Shown here one piece after another: positions 36,630 to 47,351 of a stretch of DNA of 64,000 nucleotides (its first letter is position 1; every line of letters starts with the position of its first letter). The stretch comes from Armillaria gallica (Eukaryota; Basidiomycota; Agaricomycetes; Agaricales; Physalacriaceae). The stretch spans positions 2,077,001 through 2,141,000 of the forward strand of contig JBANDB010000007.1 in NCBI GenBank assembly GCA_037576215.1, read 5' to 3'. Under the pieces are notes generated by a model that was given only the letters and a program-made list of their open reading frames with translations, made no database searches and was not told the DNA's origin. The position numbers and the translations under genes were made by a program.

Positions 36630-38287
36630 ATGTCTACCCCAACATTCGAATGGTTCCCACCACCCACCATCCTTCCTTTCGAGTCCACTCCGAATACCGT
36701 CCCGGGAATCGACGCTGAATCAACACTTTCGCTACAGAATATTCTCCGAGATAACCATGAGAAATGGCACGTCTTTTTCAATAACATAAGGTTTCATAAG
36801 TGAGTTCAGAGCCTCGTGGCGGACGCTGCTTCGTTTACGAAGTTTACAACCGACCACAGCCATATCACTCACCATGTCCTCGCAATTTGGGCTCTTGGGG
36901 CGAACAAGAAAACCATTGAAGCCGTCTATCAGGAGTATATTCCCATGCAAAGGCCTGCCATCAAGTCCCCGAATAACATCTCATCGGAGAATTTTACTAC
37001 TCACTTGGGAGATGATCAGTATGTACGAGATTTCATCAAATGTAGCTGGTACTGAAGAACATTCTAGGTACTATGAAGCGTACAAGACCTTTTTCAGAGA
37101 GAACATCAAGGACAAAGGTATCGCAACGGTGCTGGAGGAGTTTGTCTTCTCCCCGTCTGCTAATGTCAGCCCTGCTGGGGAGAAGCAACCGGCTATGCTT
37201 AAACGTCTGCTCAGTGGTTTGGTGCACCCCATCATCCACACTGGATACGGTCTTGAATTCGGCTTACCGGGTATGACAGTCGAAGGTAGTATAACATTAG
37301 AATCGCCTCGACCATATAGGTTAATGCTATCATTGGATGTAGGCCTCGCACAGGCGTCAGTTCATCACGATCAACTCGAACTCCTCTTCCCCCCTTCCTT
37401 CTTCGAACCGGTCGATCCCCTCGCAGAGAAGCTTTCTGCGAATCTCACGCTGCACTCGGAGCCGAGGGATACTAAAACGGAGACTCATGCTTTCGACATC
37501 CTCGCACGGGTTCTCAAGAACGACACGCTAAAGTTTCCGGATACCAGTGACCCCGAATTTTTCGCATATACGCTTCGGGACAACGGAAAGACCCTACTTG
37601 GATATACGAACCAGTGGACGCTCGGTCCCAAGGATGTGAATCGTAAGATCGAAGAACTGCAATGGATGAACACCATCCTATACGCTATCACGGGGTTTCG
37701 CCCTGGAAAGAAGTTTTATGCTGATTTCTTCCAGTGCGTATTTCAAAAATTGATTTTCATACAAACGAATGGGCCAACGCATTGACTTTTGATATAGCAT
37801 GCATCTCGTCACCTCTTCGCTATTTTTACCGTCCTTCGCAGCATATCTCACTCCTCCTTCACAAGTGCTTCTTCTCCGTAGTTACATGGCCGTGTCCCTC
37901 GCCTGGTGGGTCGCTCGTGGTCGGCCCGGCTTCGACATACCCAAATTCTTCGACGCCCCGGCAATCCAGGACTCGGAGCCTATGATCTCCACGCCAACCT
38001 GGAATCTACCTTCCGTTCCCAATCCGTGGTTTGCCATCATCCAGCAAGCAGTTGTCCATCCAGACGATCATTTATGTAAAATCCAAAGAGCGTTTGTGCA
38101 CTATGCGACGCTCTATGGGGCGCGTCCGCGCGATCAGCCCGATTTTTCGCAGACGGAACTCGAGGGAGCGGAGAAACTTGATGGTACACTCTTTTTACGC
38201 GCAGCACAATTGACGGCAAAACATTTCGAGTATGAAGGGAAAGGGGAGAAGTATCCGGCTGCGCAAACTTTATGGGACTTTAGTTAG
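36630..38287 (+). CDS. Questin-oxidase-like protein, paralogue 2
   Basis: Exons 36630-36799, 36860-37018, 37068-37285, 37343-37733 and 37798-38287 give about 475 aa. The exon layout matches paralogue 1 exactly (exons 1 and 2 are 170 and 159 nt in both), with all introns GT-AG. Blocks: THHVLAIWALGANKKTIEAV, VLEEFVFS, QPAMLKRLLSGLVHPIIH, YGLEFGLPG, QASVHHDQLELLFPP, THAFDIL, NRKIEELQWMNTI, MHLVTSSLFLP, RSYMAVSLAWWVARGRP, DDHLCKIQRAFVHYATLYG, AAQLTAKHFEYEG. It is the better preserved member of the pair. It belongs to the questin oxidase / AflY family; the natural substrate is unknown. An MFS transporter gene ends 578 bp downstream. Confidence 0.92.
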
Positions 38288-38864
38288 ACAATGTGGAGAA
38301 TACATTTCCTACGAAGACAAACCATTAGGTACGAGTTTACCTATGGTACCGAAGGCGCCAGTAAATTTTTTTTTCTCGCCTTGGCTTGATTTCACAAAAG
38401 TTGTCATAAATAAGTACCTCGGAGTCTGGAACCTCATTTCTCTTCCGTTTTGATATGGAGCCAATAAGGGGGAAAATGTTTGAAGCTTTCGATGTGTAAC
38501 GCAAATAGATGTGACAGCAAAAGCCCTTCCTACCACATCGATCCGTACACAGTGAGAAAATCCTGGTCTCGTGGCTCTCGACACTGGTGTCGGTATTGTT
38601 ACCGGCATAAGGTCCCAACCAGGAACGGCCCGTTACAGCCTTGACGTGGCAAGCTACATAGAAGTTATATTCCAGCGTAGGTTGTAGCTTGACCCTTTCT
38701 AAAACACGCCGTTTGGACGAGCAGGGACCTGGCTGAAGCCGGGAAGAGAAAGACGTTAAAATTGTACGTGATGGTAGCCGAGAAAAAAATACACGAATGG
38801 CGAGCGTAGTCACCAGAAACGTAACTTGTGCTCTTTACCATACTTCCAAGTTGTACTAAAGAAA
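38288..38864. other. Intergenic region, convergent 3' ends
   Basis: This stretch lies between questin-oxidase-like gene 2 (plus) and the MFS gene (minus). No supported feature was seen. Confidence 0.55.
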
Positions 38865-40806
38865 TTAGACAGACACCGATGAAGCATCGCGGCTCCTTCG
38901 TCGACGCTCTCGGCAAATGGGACCAACTTTGATCTCCAAAAACACCAAAGGAAGCATAAGCGCACAAATCACTCCCAATATCGTGTAGGTCCATCCATAG
39001 CCGATGCTCGAGATGGACTTATCCTGTACCGAGATTAGAATCGCAGCAAGCGAAGCTCTCATGAAATTGACCTGTCGAAATGTCAGATCTTGGAAATAAT
39101 GACCTCGGCACATAGAATACATACACAGGCAATTACTGACGAACTTTGATCCGGTATGAGATCCACCATAAGCGTCATGATGGTATTGATAATAGACATG
39201 CACGCGAAACCAACTGCAATGTTCATAAGCGCAGATAGAGGTGGCAAAATGGTTGAAGCAAACGTACGAGCAGCTTGTAGAATCAGAGGTCCTGCGAGAG
39301 GCACTGACTTTTCTACACACCAGCCCCAGCCTATCACACATGCCGCATATATGACAACGAAGTGGGGACTCCACTGAAGCCGCACGGATTCCAGCGGAAA
39401 GGTGTCATTGCTTTGTACATTTTCATCTATTGTCTTGTCTTGAGCAGAACGCAAGAGTGCATCGCGCGCTCGACGATAATCGAAGTCAAGAAGCCTGCCA
39501 TTACTGAATGCGCCCAGAATCATGCCTGATCCATTGGCTAAATAACAGAGGCCGACACTGGCGCTGTTGAGAAACGGGTAGTGCACTTTGTATGCATTTG
39601 CCAGAGTTCCAGAAATACTGAATTGTATGGCGAATGAAATGCTTGCATAACAAAGCCCAACGAGAATGTCGACATGTACAAGCAGTGAGAACGGATTACA
39701 AAGAGGCTTCGGAGGTGGTCTGTGTGCGATTATCGAGCTCTGGCAACTTCTATCTCGGTGGAAGATTTTGATCCAAGGTCGGTAAATGAATGACGGCCGT
39801 ATGCTGCCGTCTCCAACGATACAAGGCAAAGTTTCTGGGAGGAATCTGTCCGAAACAAACAGGACGACGAGTGAGATGCATCAAACCAAAACTGTAAAAG
39901 CACAGACAGGAGCAAGAGTGCCAGTAATACAGCCGAGAAAATTGCCAGAAACCAAAAGACGGAACTGTGTACTTCAGCGAAGGGATATCCTCTGTAAATA
40001 TCAACTCACCGCCAACCGAGATATTGAGCAAGCAGACCGCCGACCACAGGACCAATACACGGACCAACCATAGGACCAACGTTAAAAGCTCCGAAATAAC
40101 CGCCTCGATTGGCGCGCGTCGTGATGTCAGCGATGGCACCAGCACCTAAGCATCCACGGCCGGATGGGTCATCAAAGATATCATGGAGAAGAATAATTCG
40201 AACCTAGCGCAACAGTACCAGTACATCCTGCAGACTGAAGGAATCGAAGAACCATTAATAACCAGAACGCATTGGTTGGTATGAGTGCAAGACCGACACA
40301 AGTAAGAGTCAAAATGGCCAAGCTCGTGATGATGCAGGGTCGGCGACCCCATCTGTCTGATAGCGGTCCCCATATCATAGGGACTGTCGATCCAACATGA
40401 GATTTGGAGCCGTATACAGATGTAAAAATATCTCACAAATGGCCATAGGTACCATAAACATGGTAAGAGTCAGGTTCAATCGTTCGGTTGTTTCATGAAA
40501 CACCTGTGCCAAAACGGGGAGAGAAGGATAATATATCGTTGCGGGGAATGGGCTAGTGAATGATTTGTTCTTAAGCACATTTCGAGGGATTGTGACGCAA
40601 TGAGGAGCTAACCTTGCAAGACCAGCGAGAGAGACGAGACTGACAACAAACCAGATATTTCCACGAGTATATGGGATTGGTACTGCGTTTGGCACAGTAG
40701 CCGTACCGATAGCCTGATTACTTTCGGATACTTCAAAGGCAGGATCTTCGCAGACCGTGGATTTTCTGATACTGTTCGCTGTGGAGGATGGCGAAGAATC
40801 AGACAT
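38865..40806 (-). CDS. MFS transporter, DHA1 drug:H+ antiporter-like (possible broken splice donor)
   Basis: Minus-strand exons 40613-40806, 40437-40552, 40204-40383, 40010-40145, 39904-39964, 39268-39845, 39125-39213 and 38865-39071. Family blocks: ATIYYPSLPVLAQ (TM1), GPLSDRWGRRPCI (MFS motif A), FLQSAGCTGTVALGAGAIAD (TM4-5), GPCIGPVVGGLLAQYLGWRS (motif C), FLPETLPCIVGDGSIRP (end of TM6), NPFSLLVHVDI, then six C-terminal helices. All junctions agree except exon 5 to 6: exon 5 ends in phase 0 at its only GT, but exon 6 needs phase 2. The neighbouring pseudogene has an in-phase GT|GTATGT donor there, so two bases have probably been lost here. Either a non-consensus GC donor is used, or the gene is freshly broken. 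Confidence 0.85.
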
Positions 40807-40943
40807 GAGGCTGAAGACGAAGAGCTACGAGGCGAGACTTACAGATGCATCATGATGTTTTTAAGTAGTTTCATGACTATCCATCGTACTAAAGCGTGTA
40901 GTTGATTCTGTGTGAGTTCCGCAGTGCCGTAGGCATAGTACAG

Positions 40944-42300
40944 CTATAGATACTCAACTGAGGTACTCACAGAGATAATACTTCCCGGATCAGGGTTTAA
41001 ATCAGAGAGCCATAAGAACTTCAGATAGGTGTTGACGCCACGATAGTGACGCTCACCCTTCTGCATTTTCTGCACTTGGGCAATATACAGCCCCAGGAAA
41101 ACTGGAGGTAGCAGGAGAACGGACCTGCCACCCAAAATCGTGTAGTAGGTCCATCCACAGCCGATCGTAGATACAGAGGAGACCAGAATAGTAGCAAGCG
41201 ATGCTCATCAAATTGACCGTATGAACATTAGCTGCGAGCGAACAGAGACTTCCGCGGTTAAAAATATACACAAGAGGTTATAGATGAACTCTGAACAGGT
41301 GGAAGATCTATCATGAACGTCACCGTCATATTCGTGTAGACGTAGAGGCGAACTCGACTATGCGAGTTGTTGTCAGCCCCGCCGAGGATACCAGATGACG
41401 AAGAAACGTACGGACAATTTGAAGCCTCGAAGGATCTGAGAGAAACACGACATACCATCCTCAACTTGCCAAGCGCACCAAATATACGACAATCAGATAA
41501 GAAGCCCTTTGAAGTCGCATGCATTTTAGCGGGAAAATCTTGTCGTTGCGGGTAACCTGTTCTGGTATCCCCCCTTCTCTTCAACTTTACGGGTAGATCA
41601 CTCCCAAGCTCCACAAAATCAGAATCAGATAAGTTTCCGTTTGAAAATGCGGCTATGAGCATGCATGTTCCGGTGGCCGGATAACAGAGTCCAACATTGC
41701 TAGTGGGGAAATTGGTAGCGAACTTGGTACACGCTCACCAACATTCCTGATCTGTTGTATTGATGGTGAAGCTCCGAAGGACAGGCCGATCAGCACATGA
41801 GCAAAGTCTTACATTGCTACTGCTGAGATAGCTAATAGGGAACGTGGTGGGCGCTCGCCAATGAAATGCTGTACTGATGGATGGTAAACCCCCGAAGAAC
41901 AGGCTGATCAGCACCTGAGCAACCAAGATGGATTACTGAGGGGTTTCGCAGGCGATAATATCAATGAGTATTGAGCTCTCTCATATCTTGCTTCTGAATA
42001 CTTTGATGCTAGATTGATAAATGAACGGCCGCCAAGGACATCCGACCAAGATAGTGCTTCTAGGAGAAATTGTTAACACGTATACGCGCATCGTTGAAAA
42101 TCCAAGATGAAAAGTACATACACAAGTATCAAGACAAAAAATCTAGTCGAAAAGACCGCTAGAAACCAGAATATGGAGCTGTGCAATTTAATTTGATTAA
42201 AGACTGGCAAGGGAAAAAAGAAGACAGATATGAGACATACGCACGGACCACAAACAAATGGACAGAACAATATCACAGACTACAGGGCACGGGTAACAAA
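40944..42300 (-). pseudogene. Decayed MFS transporter copy
   Basis: In several frames the minus strand matches the adjacent MFS gene: FWFLAVFSTRF (about 42140-42170; the intact gene has FWFLAIFSA), a remnant of the FIYRPW segment (near 42010) followed by in-frame stops, LIAAFSNGNLSDSDF (about 41600-41660; the intact gene has MILGAFSNGRLLDFDY), FMIDLPPVQSSSI (about 41275-41315) and a final-exon remnant GCGWTYYTILGG near 41130-41165. Stops and frameshifts separate the pieces. Traces may reach about 42750, but that is uncertain. It lies just upstream of the intact-looking copy on the same strand, so a tandem duplication is likely. Confidence 0.8.
41693..41925 (-). repeat. Internal tandem duplication (about 115 bp x 2) in the MFS pseudogene
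   Basis: Two diverged units (about 41693-41804 and 41810-41925) both run from an ACATTGCTA block through a GGTG/GGCG-containing CGCTC(A/G)CCAA block to an AGGAC/GAACAGGC(C/T)GATCAGCAC block. Each corresponds to one membrane-helix segment of the transporter. It arose after or during loss of function. Confidence 0.65.
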
Positions 42301-42857
42301 AGTGGTTGGAAACGCAGACGTCAGGCCAACATGACTGACGAATTCCTTCATTAGAGGGCTTGTAGTCGTACTCAAACCTTAGCCTATAAAAACCTAGAAG
42401 CGTAGGTGTTGGGCAACCGCATACAACGAAGCATACCATTTGCATAATAAACAGCATGCCTGTAGCGGTGCTCGAGTCTATGACTGCAACGAAACTCAGG
42501 CCTCAAAAACTGCGAGGAAGTAAGTATGCGCTTCGTATCCCTGTCACAGTACCAGAGCCTATGTTTGGTGATGCAAAGAAGCAGGCACGCGATTTGGAGC
42601 CAAGCGATGCGCCTGTCGCAATACGAGAACGTATGACTGCAACGGAACGACGATACTGCTGCAGAACCGGTTTTAGACCATGGGCAGAAGGAAGAGACTC
42701 GCCATGTATGTACACCCTGTCCCCGTTCGAAAGCGAGAACTTATACACCAAACTCCTACACCTCTAGTGGTAATAAGGAGTGAAAAATGTCACTGAAAGA
42801 CTTCCAGAGGGTCAAAGAAATCTATTTTATGTATGCGAGATGATATGCAGAGAGGTA

Positions 42858-44714
42858 TTACATATGGATGGGCTTGCCATACGCAGCCATGGCAGCCTCC
42901 TTGAAGGCTTCGCTGAGCGTAGGCTGTATGTATCATCAGGATCAGATCAAAAGACCCGAAAAAAGTATCAAAACGTACATGAGCATGCGTCGTGCGCGCA
43001 ATATCCTCAGCGCTAGCACCGTACTCAATAGCAAGGACACCTTCCGAGATCATTTCTCCCGCATTAGGACCTACACGTCAGATATGAGCCGTGCAGGTCG
43101 GATGTATTCAAAGATAGAAACGTACCGATGATATGCACGCCCAGGATTCTATCAGTCTCCTTCTCGGTGATGATCTTGACGAAGCCATCCATGTCGAGGT
43201 TGGTCTTAGCACGCGAGTTGGCGGTGAAGCTGAACTTGCCGATATTGTACTGTACACCGGCGGCTTTGAGTTCTTGCTCTGTCTTTCCAACCCATGCAAC
43301 CTCGGGGTGAGTGTAGACGACCGACGGGATGGCATTGTAGTTGACGTGTCCGTGTCCGGTCTTCATGAACTCGACAGCAGCGATGCCCTCTTCCTCGGCT
43401 TTGTGGGCGAGCATAGGTCCAAAAGTAACATCACCAATACATTTGATGTTAGGTATTGAGGTGTTGAACTGGTCGTCGATGACAATGCGGCCCTTGGGGT
43501 CCAATTCCACACCGATAGCTTCGAGATTCAAACCCTCGACATACGGTCGGCGTCCAACAGCGACGAGAACAACATCCGCATCGAACGATTCCTCCTTTCC
43601 ACCCTTGGCGGCCTCAGTCTTGATGGTAACCTTGCCGTTTTCCTTATCCGCGGACAGCACCTTGGTGTTGGTCTTGAACTTCATGCCTTGTTTAGTCAAT
43701 AACCGTTGGAATTGTTTACTGGTGATAGTCAGCACCAGATGGTACAAGACACAGATAAACTTACGCGACTTCCTCGTCAATACCAGCACCACCGATTGCA
43801 CCCAAGAACTCGACCACAGTGACCTCGGCTCCGAGACGACTCCAAACGCTACCCAACTCGAGACCGATGACGCCACCACCAATGACGACCATCTTTTCAG
43901 GAACCTTCGGTAGTGAGAGGGCTCCGGTTGAGCTAACAATCTGCTCCTCATCGATCTGGATACCACCACCTGGGAAAGGCGCAACTTCGGAGCCGGTAGC
44001 AATGATAACACTTTTTGCCTCGAGCGAGTTCTCGGATCCATCGTTCAGCTTGACTGCAATCTGTGTAGGAGAAACGAACGAAGCAGCGCCCTTGAAGTAG
44101 TCGACTTTGTTTTGCTTGAACAGGAATTCGATACCGTTTGTAAGACCGGTCACGGATTGTTCCTTGGCCTTGAGCATCTGGGGAAGGTTTAGGCTAACAC
44201 CACTAACTGAGAATATCATCAATGACACGCTATTCGGCGCACGCAGAAGACGCACCATCAATACCCCGCCGTTGCAGGTCATGTTGTGTTTGGTGGTAAA
44301 TGTGAGAGTTATTCAGCATGGCCTTTGACGGTATACAGCCGACATTGAGGCAAGTTCCGCCGGGAGGACCGCGTTTGTCGATGCAGGCGGTCTGTAAACT
44401 GCATTAGTAAACAGACTTTTTTCGGAGACGATGTGGAGAGCACCTTCAGACCCAATTGGCCGGCCTTTATGGCGGCGACGTAGCCTCCAGGACCTGTAAA
44501 CTATGAGCTTCGAGGTTGCCGTTGCCTGTAGCGCTCTACTCACCGGCGCCAATGACGACAACGTCATAAGGCTCGGTCGGGGTCGCCAGTCCTCGCTGAC
44601 TCGTCCATCGGCCAGCCTGCTGTCGTAGCCGACGCGCGGCGGTCTGTCGTAGAGCATTAGAGAGAAGAAAAACGGATCCTGCGCACGTACCCGCTGCACC
44701 GTTCGTGAAAGCAT
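42858..44714 (-). CDS. LPD1: Dihydrolipoyl dehydrogenase, mitochondrial (E3)
   Basis: Eight minus-strand exons (44691-44714, 44544-44643, 44444-44493, 44256-44391, 43765-44206, 43126-43718, 42979-43070, 42858-42923) give 500 aa, the usual length. The N-terminus MLSRTVQR...[11 protein letters not shown] is a mitochondrial presequence. FAD site [15 protein letters not shown] (about 35-49), redox disulfide GTCLNVGC (C72, C77), NAD site [15 protein letters not shown], second FAD motif [19 protein letters not shown], dimer-interface [12 protein letters not shown] and the catalytic pair H479/E484 in HPTLSE are all present. It supplies the E3 subunit to pyruvate, 2-oxoglutarate and branched-chain dehydrogenases and to the glycine cleavage system. 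No defect seen. Confidence 0.97.
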
Positions 44715-45024
44715 GAGAGTTGAGAATGAAATTGCGACCCGACGTCGACCGCGATGACGAAGAGTTGTGACGTCACGTGATGTGTCACATAACGCCCCCA
44801 AAGAGATCCTGATTTCGGACCGAACATCCGATGAAAGACCACGTTCAGACATTCACTGAGATGTGTTCAACTTCATCTTTACCATCGACCACCGCCTCGG
44901 TTCCTCGTAGGTTCTCAATTACTTGTGAGTGTATCAATATTGATTTGAAATCGTCACACAGGCTTTCGTTCACTCGCAGCCTAGCAAGAGCTTACTCTCA
45001 AGTATCGACATTCACCTGAAGGCC
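44715..45024. promoter_or_regulatory. Divergent promoter region (LPD1 / unknown gene)
   Basis: Start codons at 44714 (minus) and 45025 (plus) face away across 310 bp. A TGACGTCA palindrome (a CRE/ATF-type octamer) lies at about 44769-44776, close upstream of LPD1. Binding is not shown. Confidence 0.5.
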
Positions 45025-45894
45025 ATGGGATCTGAACAATCTTCGTCTCAAAATCACTCTTTTTGGACGGGGACAAACACAGATCATATCCCATCTGACG
45101 ACGATGTCATCTCAGTCAAACTTATTCTGAACAGCTACCTCCCCGTTGAGATCATCGATGATATACTCGATCTTGCTCAGTACTGGGCCCGTATTCGCGA
45201 AAGGCGCCGCATAGAAACGGGAGCCGAAACTGTTCCGACAGGAGAGGCATTTCCAAAGGCGGAGTGGTGCTATCTCGTCTCTCCTCCTATCCCCCAAGAC
45301 GCTAAAGTGCGTTTGGTGAAGTTCGTAATTGAGAGTTGCGACCAGGGTTCTGGAGGCGAGCCGGAGCACCGAGGTCTGTTTGCTGCCCGTCGTATCACTT
45401 CCTCGAATCTCACAATTGCCCATCAACAGGGACCTATGAGGGATCATGGACATGGTTTGAGGCAGCAATAATACGCGGAGAACCGTGGTGGCTCGGCAAA
45501 GTCCTAACAATGCCTGTAGATCTGTACCGGGAGGCATCAGAGCTCCCAGAGGATGTGCGCAGCGCAGCACAAGCCACTGAAGTACGATCCCACGAGGAGG
45601 AGAGCAGCAGATGGCATGTCGGAGTCAATGTTACTGCCCGAGGCTTATACAAGGAACATACGATTGTCTGGCCACGTATGGATGAAGGGATCAAGCAACG
45701 ATCGATGAAAGGTCTGGTTGGCCTCTCGCACGAGTTCGTGCGGCTACTTGAGCCGGGAGACAGGGTAGCGCTGATGGCCATGGCCATGGTGAGTCTTTCT
45801 TCGCATCACAAGTCCCCCTTCTAAATCAATTCAGTTTCGTGGTTGGATTAATAGAGTCAAATGGGCCTCGATAGATGTGTACTATACTATATGA
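45025..45894 (+). CDS. Conserved fungal protein of unknown function
   Basis: Exons 45025-45346, 45430-45788 and 45835-45894 give about 246 aa. Blocks: YLPVEIIDDILDLAQYWARI (an F-box-like helix pair), WCYLVSPPIP, VRLVKFVIESCDQG, TYEGSWTWFEAAIIRG, RWHVGVNVTARGLYKEHTIVW, LLEPGDRVALMAMAMFRGWINRVKWASI and a YY near the end. From memory this order is that of a widespread fungal family, unnamed as far as I know; the C-terminal half looks like a beta-sandwich. A start-codon context GGCCATGG supports the ATG. No signal peptide or membrane helix is seen. Confidence 0.83.
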
Positions 45895-47351
45895 CGATTT
45901 CGGAGCCCGAGCAAATGCTTATCAGCAGTCCCCTGAAGCGGCATTCAAATTGTTCGATCGACGACGTATGGCATCGAAACGAAAACCACTTCCATGCTGT
46001 CTCGGTGTCAACAGCTATTGAATGGCGCAGTACTTGGCGGGTATGTTTCAGTAGATTTGTCGATTACCGCTCCGATGACTACTCCCTGGAGAAGACTTCT
46101 ACTGTCACACGACTTTAATTCGGTACGCGAACTGTTGAAATCCCCGTTCAGTCATTGGCTCCTCGTAGCGCGAGCGGCTTCTCTTGATCTGGGGTTGTGG
46201 GGTCTAACCCAAGTATATATTTTGACGCCGGAAAAATCAACAGGAACACATTCACCGCTTATCTTACCGCCGGTTCTCCTGATGTCAAAATAGACTTCGT
46301 ATATATCCAACAGACCAGAGCCGACTTCTGCACGACGTCTCTGCATGTAGAACGAGACTAACAGAATAGGCCTAATTCGTCTTTCTGGGTGCTTATACCG
46401 CTATCACCTGAAGCACACAGACACATGGCAACATCATTCACTCCAAAATTAATAAAGGGAAGTTAACTGGCGAAGTTGATTGTCATCAGATAGCTGTAGC
46501 GTCACTCCCGCTTTTGCTGTACTCCTTGGAGCTTATGTTATCTGTGACCGCGCCCAGCATCTTGACAGCACTAGGAGCTCGTGTCACACGAACACTCACG
46601 AACACCGCTCGGGCCGTCACAATACAGACTAGTATTGATCGATCATATCCTGCTCTGCCTGACCGACGGCTTCGCATGGTAGGCGGGTTCGCTTTGTGGC
46701 GCATCGATTCCCCCCAGATGAATTAGAAGACAAAGTATAAGCCTAGCGCCGCGGTACAGCATACCTTGTGGGTCTCTCTTCGCAGCGGCCTGCGTTGTTA
46801 CGCGACCAATGCCACCATCAACCGATGGCAACTCGATTGATCTTTAATTCCGCATGGGGCTCCAACTATTCCAAGAGCTGCGTAAAATTGGTTTTGAAAA
46901 AGGTTCCCTTTTGTGGTTCCAGCTCAGGATAAGTGCCGGGTTACATGGTCCCTGTTCGCGTTTCAAAGCACACGCACTTAATATTCAAGGTCCAGGTTGT
47001 GTGCATCTTCCGAGGACATTCTAGCCCTTAAGTTCAGCACATGGCACTCCGGGTCTTAATCAAGCCCTTTACGACTCATAAAATTACAGCCAAATCACTG
47101 GAGGAATTCCACGACTGGTGTATACTCGAAACAGAAAGAAAGTGGGGAATTGAGGGTCCAGGTGGATTCTACGGTAAATTGTTCGAATTAGGAAGGAACC
47201 TCTTATCGGTACGCGACCATATGGGACCCTTCCATGAGCATCGGTTTCTTATCATGCGGACTCTTGATCCAGGCAACATGACGCGGGCTGTATAAACGCT
47301 GGTTCTATTTGATCCGTAAATTCCTGTACCCCTCCCTCTCCCTCTACCACC
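45895..47351. other. Intergenic region, 1.46 kb, with permease promoter at its right end
   Basis: Short open frames here (for example 47041-47295) have no family motif. A TATAAA box at 47291-47296 lies about 56 bp before the permease ATG, followed by a C/T-rich tract (47329-47346), a common fungal core-promoter layout. Nothing else was recognised. Confidence 0.6.

Noticed and set aside
27804..40806. Possible secondary-metabolite gene cluster (two questin-oxidase-like genes plus an MFS transporter)
   Set aside because: No polyketide synthase, NRPS, terpene synthase or pathway regulator is present, and housekeeping-type genes (Pil1-like, P-loop kinase) lie between.
44313..44852. Long minus-strand open frame across the LPD1 5' exons
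   Set aside because: It reads through three short introns in the wrong frames. The spliced model gives a perfect dihydrolipoyl dehydrogenase N-terminus.
47041..47295. 84-codon open frame upstream of the permease
   Set aside because: It has no recognisable domain and overlaps the permease TATA box and leader, so it is more likely promoter sequence.
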